Shown: positions 35,873 through 48,080, counted from the stretch's first letter. The stretch: DNA of 64,000 nucleotides from Caulobacteraceae bacterium (GCA_027452265.1 DAIDGR010000042.1:1-64000); one strand, 5' to 3'. Notes: a model not told the origin generated them from the sequence alone. Made by a program: numbers and translations.

Positions 35873-38239
35873 ATGAAATGCCAGCGTTCTGACGCGCGTC
35901 TGTTGTTGTGGGCCTCGCCGATCGCTCTGGCGGCCGCCATCATGGCCGCGTCCCCCACGCTCGCGGCCGATGACGCCGACGCCGGCGGCGCGACCACGGT
36001 CAATCCTGTTCTGGTGACGGCCAAGCCGTCGGTCGGCACTCAGAGCCTCACACCCGAACAGGTCTTCGCGGCGCCCCAGACGGTGCGCGTCATCGACAAG
36101 GCCCAACTGGATACGCTGACGCCCGTCGGCGGCGCCGGCCAGGCCTTCAGCCTGACGCCGGGAGCCTATGTGAATGGCTACGGCGCGACGGGCGCCACCA
36201 AATATACGATCGCGCTCGATGGCATTGGCCAGGGGTGGGGGGGCTACGGCGGCTACACCGGCGGCGCCTCGCTGATGATCACGATGGACGGTGTGCCGAT
36301 CGTCGACCCGGTCACGGGCCTTTGGGCGTCGGCGTCGCTCCCCGCTCTGTCGCTGTTCCAATCGGAAAGCGTCACCTATGGCCCCGGAAGCGCGGCCAAT
36401 CGCTGGTACGACAACATCGGCGGCTCCGTGGACTTCACCCCGCTCCAGCCGACCACGGCGCCCGGCGGCTCGATTGCCCTGACCTTCGGCTCCTATGGCC
36501 AGCAGCAGCTCGACTTCTCCCTGCAGACCGGAGAGCATGCGGGCTGGTCGACCGTCATCGCCGGCAGCTTTGATCAGGGAAACAGCTATCGGGTTGGTCC
36601 CGACGGGTTCTCCAATCCCGCGAGCGACTACGCTCTGTATTTCAAGACGGTGAAGACCTTCGCCAAGGGTGACTTCAGTCTGGGCGGCTATTACGCCAAC
36701 TCAGAGGGATACCGGCCTCAGGTCATACCCACCTCTCCCAACGCCAGCATTACGTTGAACGGCCAGACGCCGGCTGGAGTCCCGATCCCTGGCCCGCTCT
36801 ACAGCCAGCAGACGAGTGGATTTTATTCGTCGCTTGCCTACAACAACTACGAAAAGTTCGACGTCAACCAGATGCTGATGTTGGACAGCAAACTGAACTA
36901 CGCGATCGATGACACGACGGAAGTGCATAACCTCGCATACTACGTGCTCGAAAATCGTCGGCATGACCGCCAGTTTGATGTGTTTCCCAGCGATGCCCCC
37001 AACCAGTACGAACACAACAATCCTCATACATGGTGGTTCGGCGACAAGATCGATGCGACCAAGAGCTTTGCTCTGAACACCGTCGACGTCGGGGGCTCCA
37101 TCCAGGATTCGCTCTATAATACGAAGAACGCATTCTATAATCCGGCCGACGGCGGTAGCCAGTTGCAGCCCAACGCCAAGTATCGAAGCGGATATTTCTC
37201 GCAGATCGATGCGGATCTTTTCATTCAGGATGATTTCCGGCCGCTGCCGAATTTGCTGCTGCGTCCGAGCGTCCGCATGGCGAGTTTCTGGATCAACTAC
37301 AGCGACGGCGCCCAGTCGGACTTCCCAGGCGCCACCGGCGTCGATCAAGGCGCCATTGGCAATGGCCTGCCCGCCCGGCAGAGCCGCAGCTTCACACGGC
37401 CGGAGTTCTCGTTTGAGGCCAATTACACCCCGCGGAACTGGCTGAGCCTCTATGCCAGCTATGAAGAGGCCTACAAAACGCCTCAAGTGGGCGGCGGCGG
37501 CGGCCTGTATCAGAGCATCCCGTCGCAATATGCCGACCTGGCCTTGGCTCAGGAATCGCAGGCGGGCTTCAAGGTGTTGCTTGATAAGCCCCAATATGGC
37601 CTCGGCAGCTTTGACTTTGGCGCCAACTACTTCTTCCTGCGCTACAGCAAGCAGACCATCACCACCACGAATGCGCTGGGAAATGCGGTGACCGCGTTCG
37701 GAACGTCGGATAACGAAGGCGTCAATATCTTCCTCGACGACAATCCGATCGCCGACTTGCATGCCTTCGCCAACGCCAGCTTCGTCCACGCCATCTACTC
37801 GAATTATTTTACCGGAAGCCTGACCTCACCGACGAGCTATAACGGCAGTCACGTGCCCTATACGCCGGTGGCCACCCTCAATATCGGCGCGGATTACAAG
37901 TGGTCGGTGGGCCGCGATGTGATCGACCCGTACATCCTTTATCAGTACACGGGTGCGCAATATATCTTCAATAACGTTACCGGAGCGCCAAGCAGTCAGG
38001 AGTTGGGCGGCTATGGCGTTATCAATATCGGCGTCAAATTCGACGTTCCGGTCAACGTGTTCGGCGGGACCCGTGTTCTGACGATGTCGGTGAACGTCGA
38101 TAACCTGACCAACAACATGTACAACAGTTATCTCTATATCAGCAGTGGCGGCTATTTTGGCACGCCGACAGGCGGCTACGGCTTGGCCTATCCGGGCGCG
38201 CCCAGGACCGTCTACGGATCGATCGCGATGAAGTTCTGA
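35873..38239 (+). CDS. TonB-dependent receptor
   Basis: signal peptide, plug domain (PVLVTAKPSVGTQSLTPEQVFAAPQTVRVIDKAQLD...GSVDFTP), C-terminal aromatic YGSIAMKF. Confidence 0.9.
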   Translation: MKCQRSDARLLLWASPIALAAAIMAASPTLAADDADAGGATTVNPVLVTAKPSVGTQSLTPEQVFAAPQTVRVIDKAQLDTLTPVGGAGQAFSLTPGAYVNGYGATGATKYTIALDGIGQGWGGYGGYTGGASLMITMDGVPIVDPVTGLWASASLPALSLFQSESVTYGPGSAANRWYDNIGGSVDFTPLQPTTAPGGSIALTFGSYGQQQLDFSLQTGEHAGWSTVIAGSFDQGNSYRVGPDGFSNPASDYALYFKTVKTFAKGDFSLGGYYANSEGYRPQVIPTSPNASITLNGQTPAGVPIPGPLYSQQTSGFYSSLAYNNYEKFDVNQMLMLDSKLNYAIDDTTEVHNLAYYVLENRRHDRQFDVFPSDAPNQYEHNNPHTWWFGDKIDATKSFALNTVDVGGSIQDSLYNTKNAFYNPADGGSQLQPNAKYRSGYFSQIDADLFIQDDFRPLPNLLLRPSVRMASFWINYSDGAQSDFPGATGVDQGAIGNGLPARQSRSFTRPEFSFEANYTPRNWLSLYASYEEAYKTPQVGGGGGLYQSIPSQYADLALAQESQAGFKVLLDKPQYGLGSFDFGANYFFLRYSKQTITTTNALGNAVTAFGTSDNEGVNIFLDDNPIADLHAFANASFVHAIYSNYFTGSLTSPTSYNGSHVPYTPVATLNIGADYKWSVGRDVIDPYILYQYTGAQYIFNNVTGAPSSQELGGYGVINIGVKFDVPVNVFGGTRVLTMSVNVDNLTNNMYNSYLYISSGGYFGTPTGGYGLAYPGAPRTVYGSIAMKF

Positions 38240-38343
38240 TCGCCCGTCGCGATCAATCCAGTCGTTTGAGCGCCGCCTGATCGCCAAGCCAGGCTCCCTG
38301 GGATTGGGCGGCGCTCGAGGGATCGTCTCTCCACCTCAGCCTT

Positions 38344-38455
38344 GAGCGCGTTGCGTTTGGACGAAACCCATCCGGCGCGTCGCGACGCGCTCAAGGACTC
38401 CAAGACCAAGCCCAATTCAGCGCCTTCGCGGAGTCCGCGAAAACGCATCGTGCTC
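38344..38455. repeat. 112-bp double-palindrome dispersed repeat, copy B
   Basis: gap-free match to copy A with about 12 substitutions; the left arm of the second palindrome is degenerate (AAGCCCAAT vs GAGCACGAT). Confidence 0.9.
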
Positions 38456-38472
38456 TGGTCCCAAGCCTGTCC

Positions 38473-39942
38473 TCAGCCCTTGGGCAGGTCCTTGTCAGTC
38501 CAGCCGCCGCCCAGCGACTCAATCAGCGAGACCGCCGTCGCGAGCTGGCTGGCCTGAAGGGAAAGGTGCGACAGCTGTGCGGACAGGGCGCTGCCCTCCG
38601 CCGCCGCCACCGTGGTGTAATCCACGGTCCCGGCCTCATATTCGTTGAGGCTGATGGTCTGGTTCTCGACGGCCGCGCGAGCCGCCTCGCTCAGAGGTTC
38701 GATCTCGTTGGCGTAAACGCGCTGGGCGGCCAGGTTGTCCTCGACATTGCCAAAGGCGGCGATGACCGTCTGGCGATAGGTCGCCACCGCCTGATCGTAG
38801 GCCGCCTTCGCGGCCCGGTACCGGGCAAGGTGAAGGCCCGCGTCAAAGACCGGTTCAGAGGCGCTGGCGCCCAAGGTCCAGAACAGATTCGAGGACTTGA
38901 AGACGCGCGAAAGGGCCGTGCTTTCGCCGCCGGCGTTGCCGGTCAGGCTGATCGCCGGAAAAAAGGCGGCGACCTGGACGCCGATCAGGGCGTTGGCTGA
39001 AGCCGCCGCGCGCTCGGCCTGGGCGACGTCCGGACGCCGCTGCAACAGGGTCGAGGGCACCGTGGCGGGGAGCTGTGGCAGGGTCAGGCTCCAAGGCGCC
39101 GGGGCCAGACTGAACTGGGCGGGCGGCACACTGATCAAGAGCGCGATGGCGTGCTCCATCAGGGCGCGCTGGCGGGCAAGGTCCACATCCGCCGCCTGGG
39201 CGGTCTTCAGCGTGGTCTGAGCGGTCAGGAGGGCGCTCTTGGCGGCATTGCCGGCGTCGTACTGGTTCTGGACGACCTGCAGGCTCTTCTCGAAGGCGAC
39301 GATTTCGGCGTCGTAGAGCCGCTTCTCCTCATCCAGCTCACGCAGGCTGATATAGTCCGAGGCCAGCTCGGTCTGCAGGGTGAGCTTGGCGTTCGCCAGC
39401 GTCGCGGCGCTGGACTGGGCGTTGGCCTTGGCGCTCTCGATGTTTCGGCGGACGGCGCCCCAGAAGTCCGGCGCCCAGGAGCCGCTGACGGCCGGCTGAT
39501 AGATGGTCGTGGTCGACCCGCCGTTCGTGCTGGAGGCGAGGCCCGATCCGGTTATGACCGTGGCCCCCTTGGCGCCCGAATAGGTGGTCGAGAGGCTGGG
39601 TGTGAGGTTGATCGACGGAAACAGCGATGCGCGATCCTCGATGACCAGTTCATGCGCCTGGGTGTAGGCCGCGGCATCCGCTGCGAGGGTCAGGTTGGAG
39701 GTCGCGACCGTTTCCTCCAGCCGGTTCAGGATGGGGTCGCCGAACGCCGTCCACCAGTCGGATTTGTCGGCGGCGTCGGATGGATTGGCCGGGGCCCAGC
39801 CGTCCGCTTCCTTGAAGGCCACGGGGGTGGTCACGCTCGGCCGATGGTAGGTCGGCCCCATCATGCAGCCGGAGAGCGCCAGGGCGCCCAGGAGCGACAG
39901 GGGGGCGGCGCGACCAAGAAGGCGGGCATAGGTCATAGGCAT
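38473..39942 (-). CDS. efflux transporter outer membrane subunit (NodT/OprM family)
   Basis: lipobox ALSGC, MGPTYHRPSV, LQRRPDVAQAERAAASANALIGVQVAAFFPAISLTGNAG. Confidence 0.92.
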   Translation of the reverse strand: MPMTYARLLGRAAPLSLLGALALSGCMMGPTYHRPSVTTPVAFKEADGWAPANPSDAADKSDWWTAFGDPILNRLEETVATSNLTLAADAAAYTQAHELVIEDRASLFPSINLTPSLSTTYSGAKGATVITGSGLASSTNGGSTTTIYQPAVSGSWAPDFWGAVRRNIESAKANAQSSAATLANAKLTLQTELASDYISLRELDEEKRLYDAEIVAFEKSLQVVQNQYDAGNAAKSALLTAQTTLKTAQAADVDLARQRALMEHAIALLISVPPAQFSLAPAPWSLTLPQLPATVPSTLLQRRPDVAQAERAAASANALIGVQVAAFFPAISLTGNAGGESTALSRVFKSSNLFWTLGASASEPVFDAGLHLARYRAAKAAYDQAVATYRQTVIAAFGNVEDNLAAQRVYANEIEPLSEAARAAVENQTISLNEYEAGTVDYTTVAAAEGSALSAQLSHLSLQASQLATAVSLIESLGGGWTDKDLPKG

Positions 39943-39948
39943 ATCCGA

Positions 39949-42900
39949 TCAGGCGGGGACCGGCGTGGCGCGCGTGGCGCGGCGAGGCCGGCGACGAGTT
40001 AGACGATCGAGGTAGAGATAGACAACCGGCGTCGTGAGCAGGGTCACGAACTGGCTCAGGAAGAGACCGCCAATGATCGTCACCCCGAGGGGGCGGCGAA
40101 GTTCAGAGCCCTCTCCCCAGCCGACGGCCAAGGGCATGGCCCCCAGAATGGCGGCGAAGGTTGTCATCATGATCGGGCGGAAGCGGATCAAGGCCGCCTG
40201 CCGGATCGCCTGATAGGGGCTGAGACCCTGGGCGCGCTGCGCCTCGAGCGCGAAGTCGATCATCATGATGGCGTTTTTCTTCACAATGCCGATCAGGAGG
40301 ATGATCCCGATCATCCCGATGATGTCGAACTGGATGCGAAACAGAATGAGAGCGATGAGCGCGCCGGTGCCGGCTGAGGGCAGGGTCGAGAGCACGGTCA
40401 GGGGGTGGATGTAGCTCTCATAAAGGATGCCCAGCACGATATAGATCGCCACCAGGGCGGCGAGGACCAGCAGGGGCTCGTACTGCAACGATTCCTGGAA
40501 CACCTTGGCGGTGCCGGCGAACCCCCCGTGGATCGTGCTGGGCATGCCGATCCGGGCCGCCGCGCGATCGATCGCGGCCGAGGCGTCGCTGAGGGCGGCG
40601 CCAGGGGCCAGGTTGAAGGAGAGCGTCGTCGCCGGCTCGCTGTCCTGGTGATTGACCGAGGTAGGTGTGGCCTGATCGGCCCATTGGGCGATCGCCTGGA
40701 GGGGGACGATCTGCTCGGGCGTCGTGCTGATGGCGACGCCCTGTGACGCGGCGCGCCCCGGAGGGGCGCCCGGACCGGCGACGGACGCCACACCCACCGC
40801 GACGTCGGTTCCCGTGGTTGCGGCCACCGCGCCGGGAATCCCCGCGCCATTGGCCGTAAAGGGGGCGTTGTTCGGCGTCACCGAGGCCTGAGCGCTCGCC
40901 AATGTCGCCGTTCCAAACGGGGCCAGCTCGTTCGGCGCGCCCTGGGCCGTGGTCGGCGAGGGCGCCCCGGTCGCCGCGGTTCCGGAGAGCGCGATGGCGG
41001 GTTTGGTGGAGGGGGTCGTGGCCCCGAGCGCCGTCGTCACCCCGGATGCGCCGCTTGCCCGGAGCGAGGCGGTGGGGTTGACCGGCGCCGTCATGGCCCC
41101 GCCGGTGCTGAGATAGACCTTCCCCAATTCCGTGGGGTCCTGAGTGAAGGCGGCGTCGGCCTCCATGACGATCCGGTACTGGTTGGTCTCCTTGTAGATT
41201 GTCGACACCTGGCGTTCGCCGAACTCGTCATAAAGGTTGTTGTCGATATTGGTGTCGGTGAGCCGCAGGGCGGCGGCTCGGCGCTTATCGATCGTCAGAT
41301 AGGTTTCGAGGCCGTGGTCCTCCTGGTCGGTATTGACGTCGGTCAGAACCCGGTCGCCCTTGAGCGCTTCGGCCAGCTTGGCCGCCCAGAGCCGAACATC
41401 GGCGAGGCTCTCGCCCTCAAGGGTGTACTGATACGTGGCGTTGCTTGAACGACCGCCGGCGCGCAGATCCTGAGCGGGATTGAGGAACAGCGACGCGCCC
41501 ACCACCTGGGCGAGCTTGGGCCGCAGGCGATTCACCACCTCTTCGGACCCGCCGCGCCGCTGATCTCGCGGCTTGAGCGAGGCGATGAGAAACCCGCCCG
41601 CGGCATTGTTCCCCGCAAACGCGACCACCGAGTCCATCGACGGGTCGTGGTCGACGATATTGACGATCCGCCTCAGGCGTTGGGCGGTGAGGCCAAAGGA
41701 GCTTGACTGGTCGGTGCTGAGGCCGCCCACCAGAAGGCCGGTATCCTGGGTCGGAAAGAAGCCCTTCTGGACGACGCCGAACAGATAGCCGGTCATCACG
41801 ATCGAGATCAGCAGCACGACGAGCATCAGCGGGCCGGACTCGAGGGCCCAGTCGAGCGCCCGCTCATAGATGCGGTGCATGGCGTCGAACACGCTCTCGG
41901 CAAATTGGGCCAGCCGACCAGGCCGGGCTCCGGGCTTCGGCGCGTCGATCAGATAGGCGCACATCATCGGCGTCGTGGTCAGAGAGATCACCAGCGACAC
42001 CATCACGGCGGCGGATAGGGTCAGGGCGAACTCGCGGAACAGGCGCCCGACAATGCCTCCCATCAGCAGGATGGGAAGGAATACCGCCACCAGCGACACG
42101 CTGATCGAGACGACGGTGAAGCCCACCTCCCTGGCGCCCAGCAGGGCGGCCTGGAAGCGGTTCATGCCTGCCTCCACGTGCCGGGTGATGTTCTCCATGA
42201 CGACGATGGCGTCATCCACCACGAAGCCCGTGGAGATGGTAAGGGCCATCAGGGAGAGATTGTCGAGCGAAAAGCCCAGCAGATACATGACGCCGACCGC
42301 GCCGAGCAGCGACACCGCGACGGCCACGCTGGGGATCAGCACGCCGCGACCGTTGTGCAGGAAGAAGGCGACCACCCCGATCACCAGCACCACGGCGATC
42401 AGCACGGTGCTCTCGACGTCCGCCAGGGACGCGCGGATGGTCAAGGTCCGGTCCGAGGCCACATGCCAGTCGATATCCTGCGGCAGGGCCTTTTGCAGGA
42501 CCGGGATCAGGGCCTTCACCCGATCGGTGGCCTGGATGATGTTGGCCCCGGGCTGGCGCCTGACGACGACGATGACCGCAGGCTGGCCGTTATAGAGCCC
42601 GACATTGTGGATCGACTCGACGCCGTCGGTGACCTTGGCGATGTCTTCCAGTCGGACCGCCGAGCCGCCGCGGTAGGCGACCACCAGGGGCGCGTAGTCC
42701 GCCGCCTTCAGACCCGTGTCGTTGGTATAGATCTGGTAGCGCTGGCCGCCGAGCGCGACGAGCCCCTTGGGCTGGTTGGCGTTGGCCGAGGCGATCGCCG
42801 CGCGCACGTCCTCAAGACCGATCTGGTCGCGGGCGAGCTCGGTGGGGTTGAGATCGACCCGCACGGCCGGAAGCGAGGCGCCGCCCAGGGTCACCTGCCC

Positions 42901-43416
42901 GACGCCCTTGATCTGACTGAACTGCTGCTGGATGACCGTACTCGCGACGTCGTAGATCTGGCCCGGCGTGCGGGTCTTGGAGGTCAGGGCGAGGATCAGA
43001 ATCGGCGCGTCGGAGGGGTTGGCTTTGAAGTAACCCGGGTTCTGCCGCAGCGTCTGGGGCAGATCGACCCTGGCGGCGTTGATCGCCGCCTCCACGTCTC
43101 GCGCCGCGCCGTCGATATCGCGGCTCAGGTCGAACTGAAGCACGATCTGGGTCTGGCCAACGCGGCTCGACGAGGTCAGCTCGTTGACATCGGCAATGAT
43201 GCCGAGCCGCCGCTCCAGGGGGGTGGCGACGCTTGTAGCCATGGTCTCCGGGCTGGCGCCCGGAAGATTCGCGCTGACGACGATCACCGGGAGGTCGAGC
43301 TGCGGCAGGGGCGCCACCGGCATCAGGAAGAAGGCTCCTGCACCCGCGAGGGCCACGCCGATCGTCAGGAGGACCGTGGCGATCGGCCGCCGGATGAAAA
43401 GCTCTGAGAGGTTCAC
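39949..43416 (-). CDS. efflux RND transporter permease (MdtC-like) with a large low-complexity insertion
   Basis: 1155 aa; [53 protein letters not shown]. Confidence 0.92.
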   Translation of the reverse strand: MNLSELFIRRPIATVLLTIGVALAGAGAFFLMPVAPLPQLDLPVIVVSANLPGASPETMATSVATPLERRLGIIADVNELTSSSRVGQTQIVLQFDLSRDIDGAARDVEAAINAARVDLPQTLRQNPGYFKANPSDAPILILALTSKTRTPGQIYDVASTVIQQQFSQIKGVGQVTLGGASLPAVRVDLNPTELARDQIGLEDVRAAIASANANQPKGLVALGGQRYQIYTNDTGLKAADYAPLVVAYRGGSAVRLEDIAKVTDGVESIHNVGLYNGQPAVIVVVRRQPGANIIQATDRVKALIPVLQKALPQDIDWHVASDRTLTIRASLADVESTVLIAVVLVIGVVAFFLHNGRGVLIPSVAVAVSLLGAVGVMYLLGFSLDNLSLMALTISTGFVVDDAIVVMENITRHVEAGMNRFQAALLGAREVGFTVVSISVSLVAVFLPILLMGGIVGRLFREFALTLSAAVMVSLVISLTTTPMMCAYLIDAPKPGARPGRLAQFAESVFDAMHRIYERALDWALESGPLMLVVLLISIVMTGYLFGVVQKGFFPTQDTGLLVGGLSTDQSSSFGLTAQRLRRIVNIVDHDPSMDSVVAFAGNNAAGGFLIASLKPRDQRRGGSEEVVNRLRPKLAQVVGASLFLNPAQDLRAGGRSSNATYQYTLEGESLADVRLWAAKLAEALKGDRVLTDVNTDQEDHGLETYLTIDKRRAAALRLTDTNIDNNLYDEFGERQVSTIYKETNQYRIVMEADAAFTQDPTELGKVYLSTGGAMTAPVNPTASLRASGASGVTTALGATTPSTKPAIALSGTAATGAPSPTTAQGAPNELAPFGTATLASAQASVTPNNAPFTANGAGIPGAVAATTGTDVAVGVASVAGPGAPPGRAASQGVAISTTPEQIVPLQAIAQWADQATPTSVNHQDSEPATTLSFNLAPGAALSDASAAIDRAAARIGMPSTIHGGFAGTAKVFQESLQYEPLLVLAALVAIYIVLGILYESYIHPLTVLSTLPSAGTGALIALILFRIQFDIIGMIGIILLIGIVKKNAIMMIDFALEAQRAQGLSPYQAIRQAALIRFRPIMMTTFAAILGAMPLAVGWGEGSELRRPLGVTIIGGLFLSQFVTLLTTPVVYLYLDRLTRRRPRRATRATPVPA

Positions 43417-46400
43417 GCCGGCTCGGTCCCCGGTCGGGGCGGAGGCTCGAAGGGCTCGCCGCCCGTGAACGGCTCACGATTGGGTCCCCCGCCGCCGCCG
43501 AGGCGTCGAGACAGCCGGTCGAACTGCAGATAGATTACCGGAGTCGTGAACAGGGTCAGGGCCTGACTGACGATCAGCCCGCCGACGATCGACAATCCCA
43601 GGGGATGACGCAACTCCGAGCCCACGCCCCAGCCCAGCATCAGGGGCAGGGCGCCGAACAGGGCCGCCATGGTGGTCATGATGATCGGTCTGAAGCGCAG
43701 CAGGGCCGCCTGATGGATGGCCTCGAGCGGCGACTTGCCCTCGTTCCGCTCGGCGTCCAGAGCAAAGTCGATCATCATGATCGCGTTCTTCTTGACGATG
43801 CCGATCAGGAGAATGATGCCGATGATCCCGATCACCCCGAGATCCTGGCCGCCCAGCATCAGCGCCGCCAGGGCCCCGACCCCGGCCGAGGGCAGGGTCG
43901 AGAGGATGGTCACGGGGTGGACGTAGCTTTCGTAAAGCACCCCCAGCACGATGTAGACCACGACGATCGCCGCGAGGATCAGCCACAGCTCGTTGCCCAG
44001 CGAGGCCTTGAAGGCGTTCGCGCTGCCGAGGAAGACCGTGGTGATTGTGGCGGGAATGCCGATCGCCTTCTCGTCCTTCTGGATGGCGCTGACCGCGTCG
44101 CCCAGGGCCACGCCCGGCGCGGTGTCGAAGGAGATATTCGCGGCCGGGAACTGGCCCACATGGTTGATCTGGAGCGGCGCGAGCTTGGTGGTGACCTTGG
44201 CCAGGGCCGACAGGGGCGTGGGCGTGCCCGCCGGCGTGTTGACGTAGAGATTGGCCAGGGCCTGGGGCGTCTGTGAGTTGGCCGGGTCGGCTTCGAGGAT
44301 CACCCGCTCCTGATAGGACTGGGTGAAGATGGTCGAAACGATGCTCTGGCCGAAGGCGTAGTAGAGTTGAGCGTCCACGCTCGAGGGCGTGACGCCCACC
44401 CGCGCCGCCGTATCCCGGTCGATGTCCACATAGGTCGCCAGACCCTCATCCTGCAGGTCAGAGGCGACGTTCCGGATGGTCTTCTCGGCCTGGAGGCGCG
44501 CGACCAGCTTCTTCGACCACTCAGCGACGCTCTCCGTGCTCGAGCCCTGCAGGGCGAACTGATACTGGGTGCGGCTGGACGAGGCGTCGATGGTCAGATC
44601 CTGAACCGGCTGCAGGTAAAGGGTGGCGCCGGGAACCTTGCGCGCTTCGCGCCTCAGCCGGTCCATGATCGCGCCCAACGAGGCGGTCCGGTGACCGAAG
44701 GGCGCGAGATTGATCAGCGTGCGTCCGTCATTGAGCGTCGTGTTGACGCCGTCGACGCCGATGAAGCTGGTCAGACTGGCGACATCCGGGTCCTTCAGCA
44801 GGACATCGTCGACCTGCTGCTGTAGCCGGGCCATGGCGTCATAGGAGATCGACTGGCCGGCCTGGACCACGCCTTGAAGGAGCCCCGTGTCCTGAGTCGG
44901 GAACAGGCCCTTGGGGATCAGCAGAAACAGGATGACCGTGAGGGCGAAGGTGGCGGCGGCCACACCCAGGGTCAGGGCCTGACGCGCGAGGACCCAGGTC
45001 AGGGCCACATCGTAACGGCGGATCACGCCATCAAGAATGGCCTTGGACGCCTCCGCGAAACGGCCCTCACGGCCGCTCCCCTCGGCCTCGGGCTTGAGCC
45101 AGCGCGCCGAGAGGGTGGGGACCAGGGTGAGGGAGACGACGGCGGAGATGACGATGGTGACCGCGAGGGTCACGGCAAACTGACGGAACAGACGGCCGAC
45201 CACATCGCCCATGAACAGCAGCGGGATCAGCACCGCGATCAGGGAAACGGTCAGGGAGATGATGGTGAAGCCGATCTGCTGGGCGCCCTTGATCGCCGCC
45301 GCCATCGGCGCCTCGCCCTCCTCGATGTAGCGCGTGATGTTCTCGATCATCACGATGGCGTCGTCGACGACGAAGCCGGTGGCGATGGTCATGGCCATCA
45401 GGGTCAGGTTGTTCAACGAATAATGCAGCAGATACATCACGCCGAATGTGCCCATCAGGGACAGGGGAACGGCGACGCTGGCGATGAAGGTGGCTTCGGC
45501 GCTGCGCAGGAACAGGAAGATCACCAGAACCACCAGGGCGACCGCCAGGATCAGCTCGAACTCGACGTCCAGAACCGAGGCGCGGATTCCCGTGGTGCGG
45601 TCGGTGACGACCTTGAGGTTCACCCCCGCGGGGAGCGCGGCGCTGAAGTCCGGCAGGGCCCTCTTGATCTGGTTGACCGTGCTGATGACGTTGGCGCCGG
45701 GCTGGCGCTGGACGTTGAGCAGCACCGCCTGGTCGCGATTGTACCAGGCGCCGAGCTGGGTGTTCTCAGCCCCGTCGACGACCTTGGCCACGTCGCCCAG
45801 CCGCACCGGCGCATTGTTGGAATAGGCGATGATCTGGTTGGCGTAGTCGGCCGGGGTCAGGAGCTGGTCGTTGGCGTCGATGGCGTAGGATCGCGTGGGG
45901 CCGTCGAAATTGCCCTTGGCGCCGTTGGCGTTGGCCGAGGCGATGGCCGTGCTCACCTGGCTCATGGACAACCCGTAGGACGCCAGTTGCTGGGTATTGA
46001 CCTGAATGCGCACGGCCGGCTTTTCGCCGCCGCTGACCGAGACCAGGCCCACGCCCGGCAGCTGCGAGATCTTCTGCCCGATCTGCTGGTTGGCGTAGTA
46101 CTCAACCTGGGTCAGGGGAACGGTGTTGGAGGTGAAGGCCAGGGTCAGGACCGGCGCGTCAGCCGGATTGATCTTGGCGTAGATCGGCGGCGCCGGCAGA
46201 TTGGTCGGAAGGAGGCTTTGAGCGCCGTTGATGGCCGCCTGCACTTCCTGCTCGGCGACGTCCAGGGACAGGCTGAGATCGAATTGCAGGGTCACGACCG
46301 AGGAGCCGCCCGAACTCACCGACGACATGCGGTTGAGCGCCGTCATCTGGCCGAACTGAACCTCGAGGGGCCCTGTGACCGTCGTGGCCATGACCTCGGG

Positions 46401-46568
46401 GCTGGCGCCCGGATACGAGGTCGTCACCTGGATGGTGGGGTAGTCCACCTCGGGCAGGGCCGAAATCGGCAGGAAGCCAAAGCCAACCAGACCGGCCAGA
46501 AAGATGGCCAGCATGAACAGCGACGTGGCGACCGGCCTCTCGATGAACGGGCGCGAGGGGCTGAACAT
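43413..46568 (-). CDS. efflux RND transporter permease (MdtB-like)
   Basis: 1051 aa; [53 protein letters not shown]. Confidence 0.94.
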   Translation of the reverse strand: MFSPSRPFIERPVATSLFMLAIFLAGLVGFGFLPISALPEVDYPTIQVTTSYPGASPEVMATTVTGPLEVQFGQMTALNRMSSVSSGGSSVVTLQFDLSLSLDVAEQEVQAAINGAQSLLPTNLPAPPIYAKINPADAPVLTLAFTSNTVPLTQVEYYANQQIGQKISQLPGVGLVSVSGGEKPAVRIQVNTQQLASYGLSMSQVSTAIASANANGAKGNFDGPTRSYAIDANDQLLTPADYANQIIAYSNNAPVRLGDVAKVVDGAENTQLGAWYNRDQAVLLNVQRQPGANVISTVNQIKRALPDFSAALPAGVNLKVVTDRTTGIRASVLDVEFELILAVALVVLVIFLFLRSAEATFIASVAVPLSLMGTFGVMYLLHYSLNNLTLMAMTIATGFVVDDAIVMIENITRYIEEGEAPMAAAIKGAQQIGFTIISLTVSLIAVLIPLLFMGDVVGRLFRQFAVTLAVTIVISAVVSLTLVPTLSARWLKPEAEGSGREGRFAEASKAILDGVIRRYDVALTWVLARQALTLGVAAATFALTVILFLLIPKGLFPTQDTGLLQGVVQAGQSISYDAMARLQQQVDDVLLKDPDVASLTSFIGVDGVNTTLNDGRTLINLAPFGHRTASLGAIMDRLRREARKVPGATLYLQPVQDLTIDASSSRTQYQFALQGSSTESVAEWSKKLVARLQAEKTIRNVASDLQDEGLATYVDIDRDTAARVGVTPSSVDAQLYYAFGQSIVSTIFTQSYQERVILEADPANSQTPQALANLYVNTPAGTPTPLSALAKVTTKLAPLQINHVGQFPAANISFDTAPGVALGDAVSAIQKDEKAIGIPATITTVFLGSANAFKASLGNELWLILAAIVVVYIVLGVLYESYVHPVTILSTLPSAGVGALAALMLGGQDLGVIGIIGIILLIGIVKKNAIMMIDFALDAERNEGKSPLEAIHQAALLRFRPIIMTTMAALFGALPLMLGWGVGSELRHPLGLSIVGGLIVSQALTLFTTPVIYLQFDRLSRRLGGGGGPNREPFTGGEPFEPPPRPGTEPA

Positions 46569-46617
46569 CAGACGCCCTCCGCCGCTTCGGCGGACGAACG
46601 CACGGGGAGGGTCGGAC

Positions 46618-47889
46618 TCATCCCGCCGATGGCGGCGACCCGCTTCCCCGATGACGATGCTGTCCCGTGCCCTTGCCGCCGGCCATGGGCGGCGCCTGGC
46701 CCGGCAGGATCACGGTTGCGCCGTCGCGAAGACGGTCGCCGCCAGCGGTAATCACCACATCGCCAACCTTCAGCCCCGAGGCGATCGATACGGTCTCGGC
46801 CGTACCCGGGCCCACAGTGACCGCCTGGTGGCGCACCGTCCTATCGGCGTTGAGCAGCCACACATAGTCGCCCTGGGGCCCATGGCGGACCGCCGTGGTC
46901 GGAACCACCACCTGATTTTTCAGCAGGTCCATATGCAGGGTCACATTGACGAACTGGAACGGGAACAGAGCCCCATCCTTGTTGGCGAACTCGGCCCGGC
47001 CATTGACCGTGCCGGTGGTGGTGTTGACCGCATTGTCCAGGGTCAGGAGCCGGCCTTCGCCCAGGATGCGGGCGCCCGAGCGGTCCGTGACCGTCACGCC
47101 GAGGCCCGCCCCGCCATGGTGCGCCATGATCTGGGGAATGACGTCCTCCGGAACGGGGAAGACGACGGTAATGGGCGACACCTCGGTGATGACGGTGACC
47201 GGCGTCGACTCGTTGGCGACCACCTGATTGCCAAGGTCGATCTGCCTGAGGCCAGCGCGACCTGAGACCGGCGCCGTGACCCGGGTGAACTCGACATTGA
47301 GCCTGGCGCTGGCGACATTGGCCTGATCCGCCCGGACCTGGGCCTGGTCCTGCGCCACCAGGGCCCTCTGGTCATCATAGGTCTGCACGGCCACCGAATC
47401 CCGGGCCCTCAAGGTCTCATAGCGCTTGAGGTCGATCTCGGCGCCCGCCAGCAGGGCCCTGTCGTGGTCCAGCGTGGCCTGGGCGAGGTCGAGCGCCGCC
47501 TGATATGGCCGGGGGTCGATCAACATCAGGAGCTGGCCCTTTTTGACCAGTTGACCTTCCTTGAACCCGAGCTTGACCAGTTGGCCGGAGACCCGGGCAT
47601 TGACCTGCACGGTCGCGACCGGAGTCACCGTTCCCAGGGCCGACTGGTCGACGGGGATCTCACCCAGAACTGCGGTGGCGACGCCCACCGTGGTCGCCGG
47701 CCGCCCGCCAGAAAAGGCGCCGTGAGCGTGCGGGCCTTTGGCGCCCGCCTTGCCACAATAGGTCAGGAGCGCGCCCAGAGCGATCGCCAAGCCGACCGCG
47801 CCGAGAACGGAAACCGTCAGTCGCGCCGTGCTCGGACGTTTGGGAGCGAGAGGCGGAGCCGCCGACGCCGGACTCTTTTCGACGCTCAA
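46618..47889 (-). CDS. efflux RND transporter periplasmic adaptor (MdtA-like)
   Basis: [50 protein letters not shown]. Confidence 0.93.
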   Translation of the reverse strand: MSVEKSPASAAPPLAPKRPSTARLTVSVLGAVGLAIALGALLTYCGKAGAKGPHAHGAFSGGRPATTVGVATAVLGEIPVDQSALGTVTPVATVQVNARVSGQLVKLGFKEGQLVKKGQLLMLIDPRPYQAALDLAQATLDHDRALLAGAEIDLKRYETLRARDSVAVQTYDDQRALVAQDQAQVRADQANVASARLNVEFTRVTAPVSGRAGLRQIDLGNQVVANESTPVTVITEVSPITVVFPVPEDVIPQIMAHHGGAGLGVTVTDRSGARILGEGRLLTLDNAVNTTTGTVNGRAEFANKDGALFPFQFVNVTLHMDLLKNQVVVPTTAVRHGPQGDYVWLLNADRTVRHQAVTVGPGTAETVSIASGLKVGDVVITAGGDRLRDGATVILPGQAPPMAGGKGTGQHRHRGSGSPPSAG

Positions 47890-48080
47890 AGAGGACTCCA
47901 GATCCAGAGGGGCGCTGTACCCGACTTTTCCTGGCTCGGGCGTAGCGGATCGATTCCGCTCTGACGAGAGGGAATCGACACCCTACACGCGGGACTGGAC
48001 GCATCCCGGCGCGAGATGGTCAAAGCAGGCCCGCGCCGCGCCGAATTTCGCGCCGCGCCACGGAGCAAGACCTGGTGGCC

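Noticed and set aside
35691-35876. 61-aa + strand ORF upstream of the TonB receptor
   Set aside because: Overlaps the candidate regulatory element and the receptor start; no conserved features.
38212-38448. 78-aa - strand ORF MRFRGLREGAELGLVLESLSASRRAG...
   Set aside because: Translation of repeat copy B, not evidence for a gene; resemblance to the copy A translation is due to the DNA repeat.
44874-46751. 625-aa ORF on + strand opposite the MdtB-like permease
   Set aside because: Composition (Gly/Asp/His/Arg/Gln) is the mirror of a conserved RND gene; no recognisable domain.
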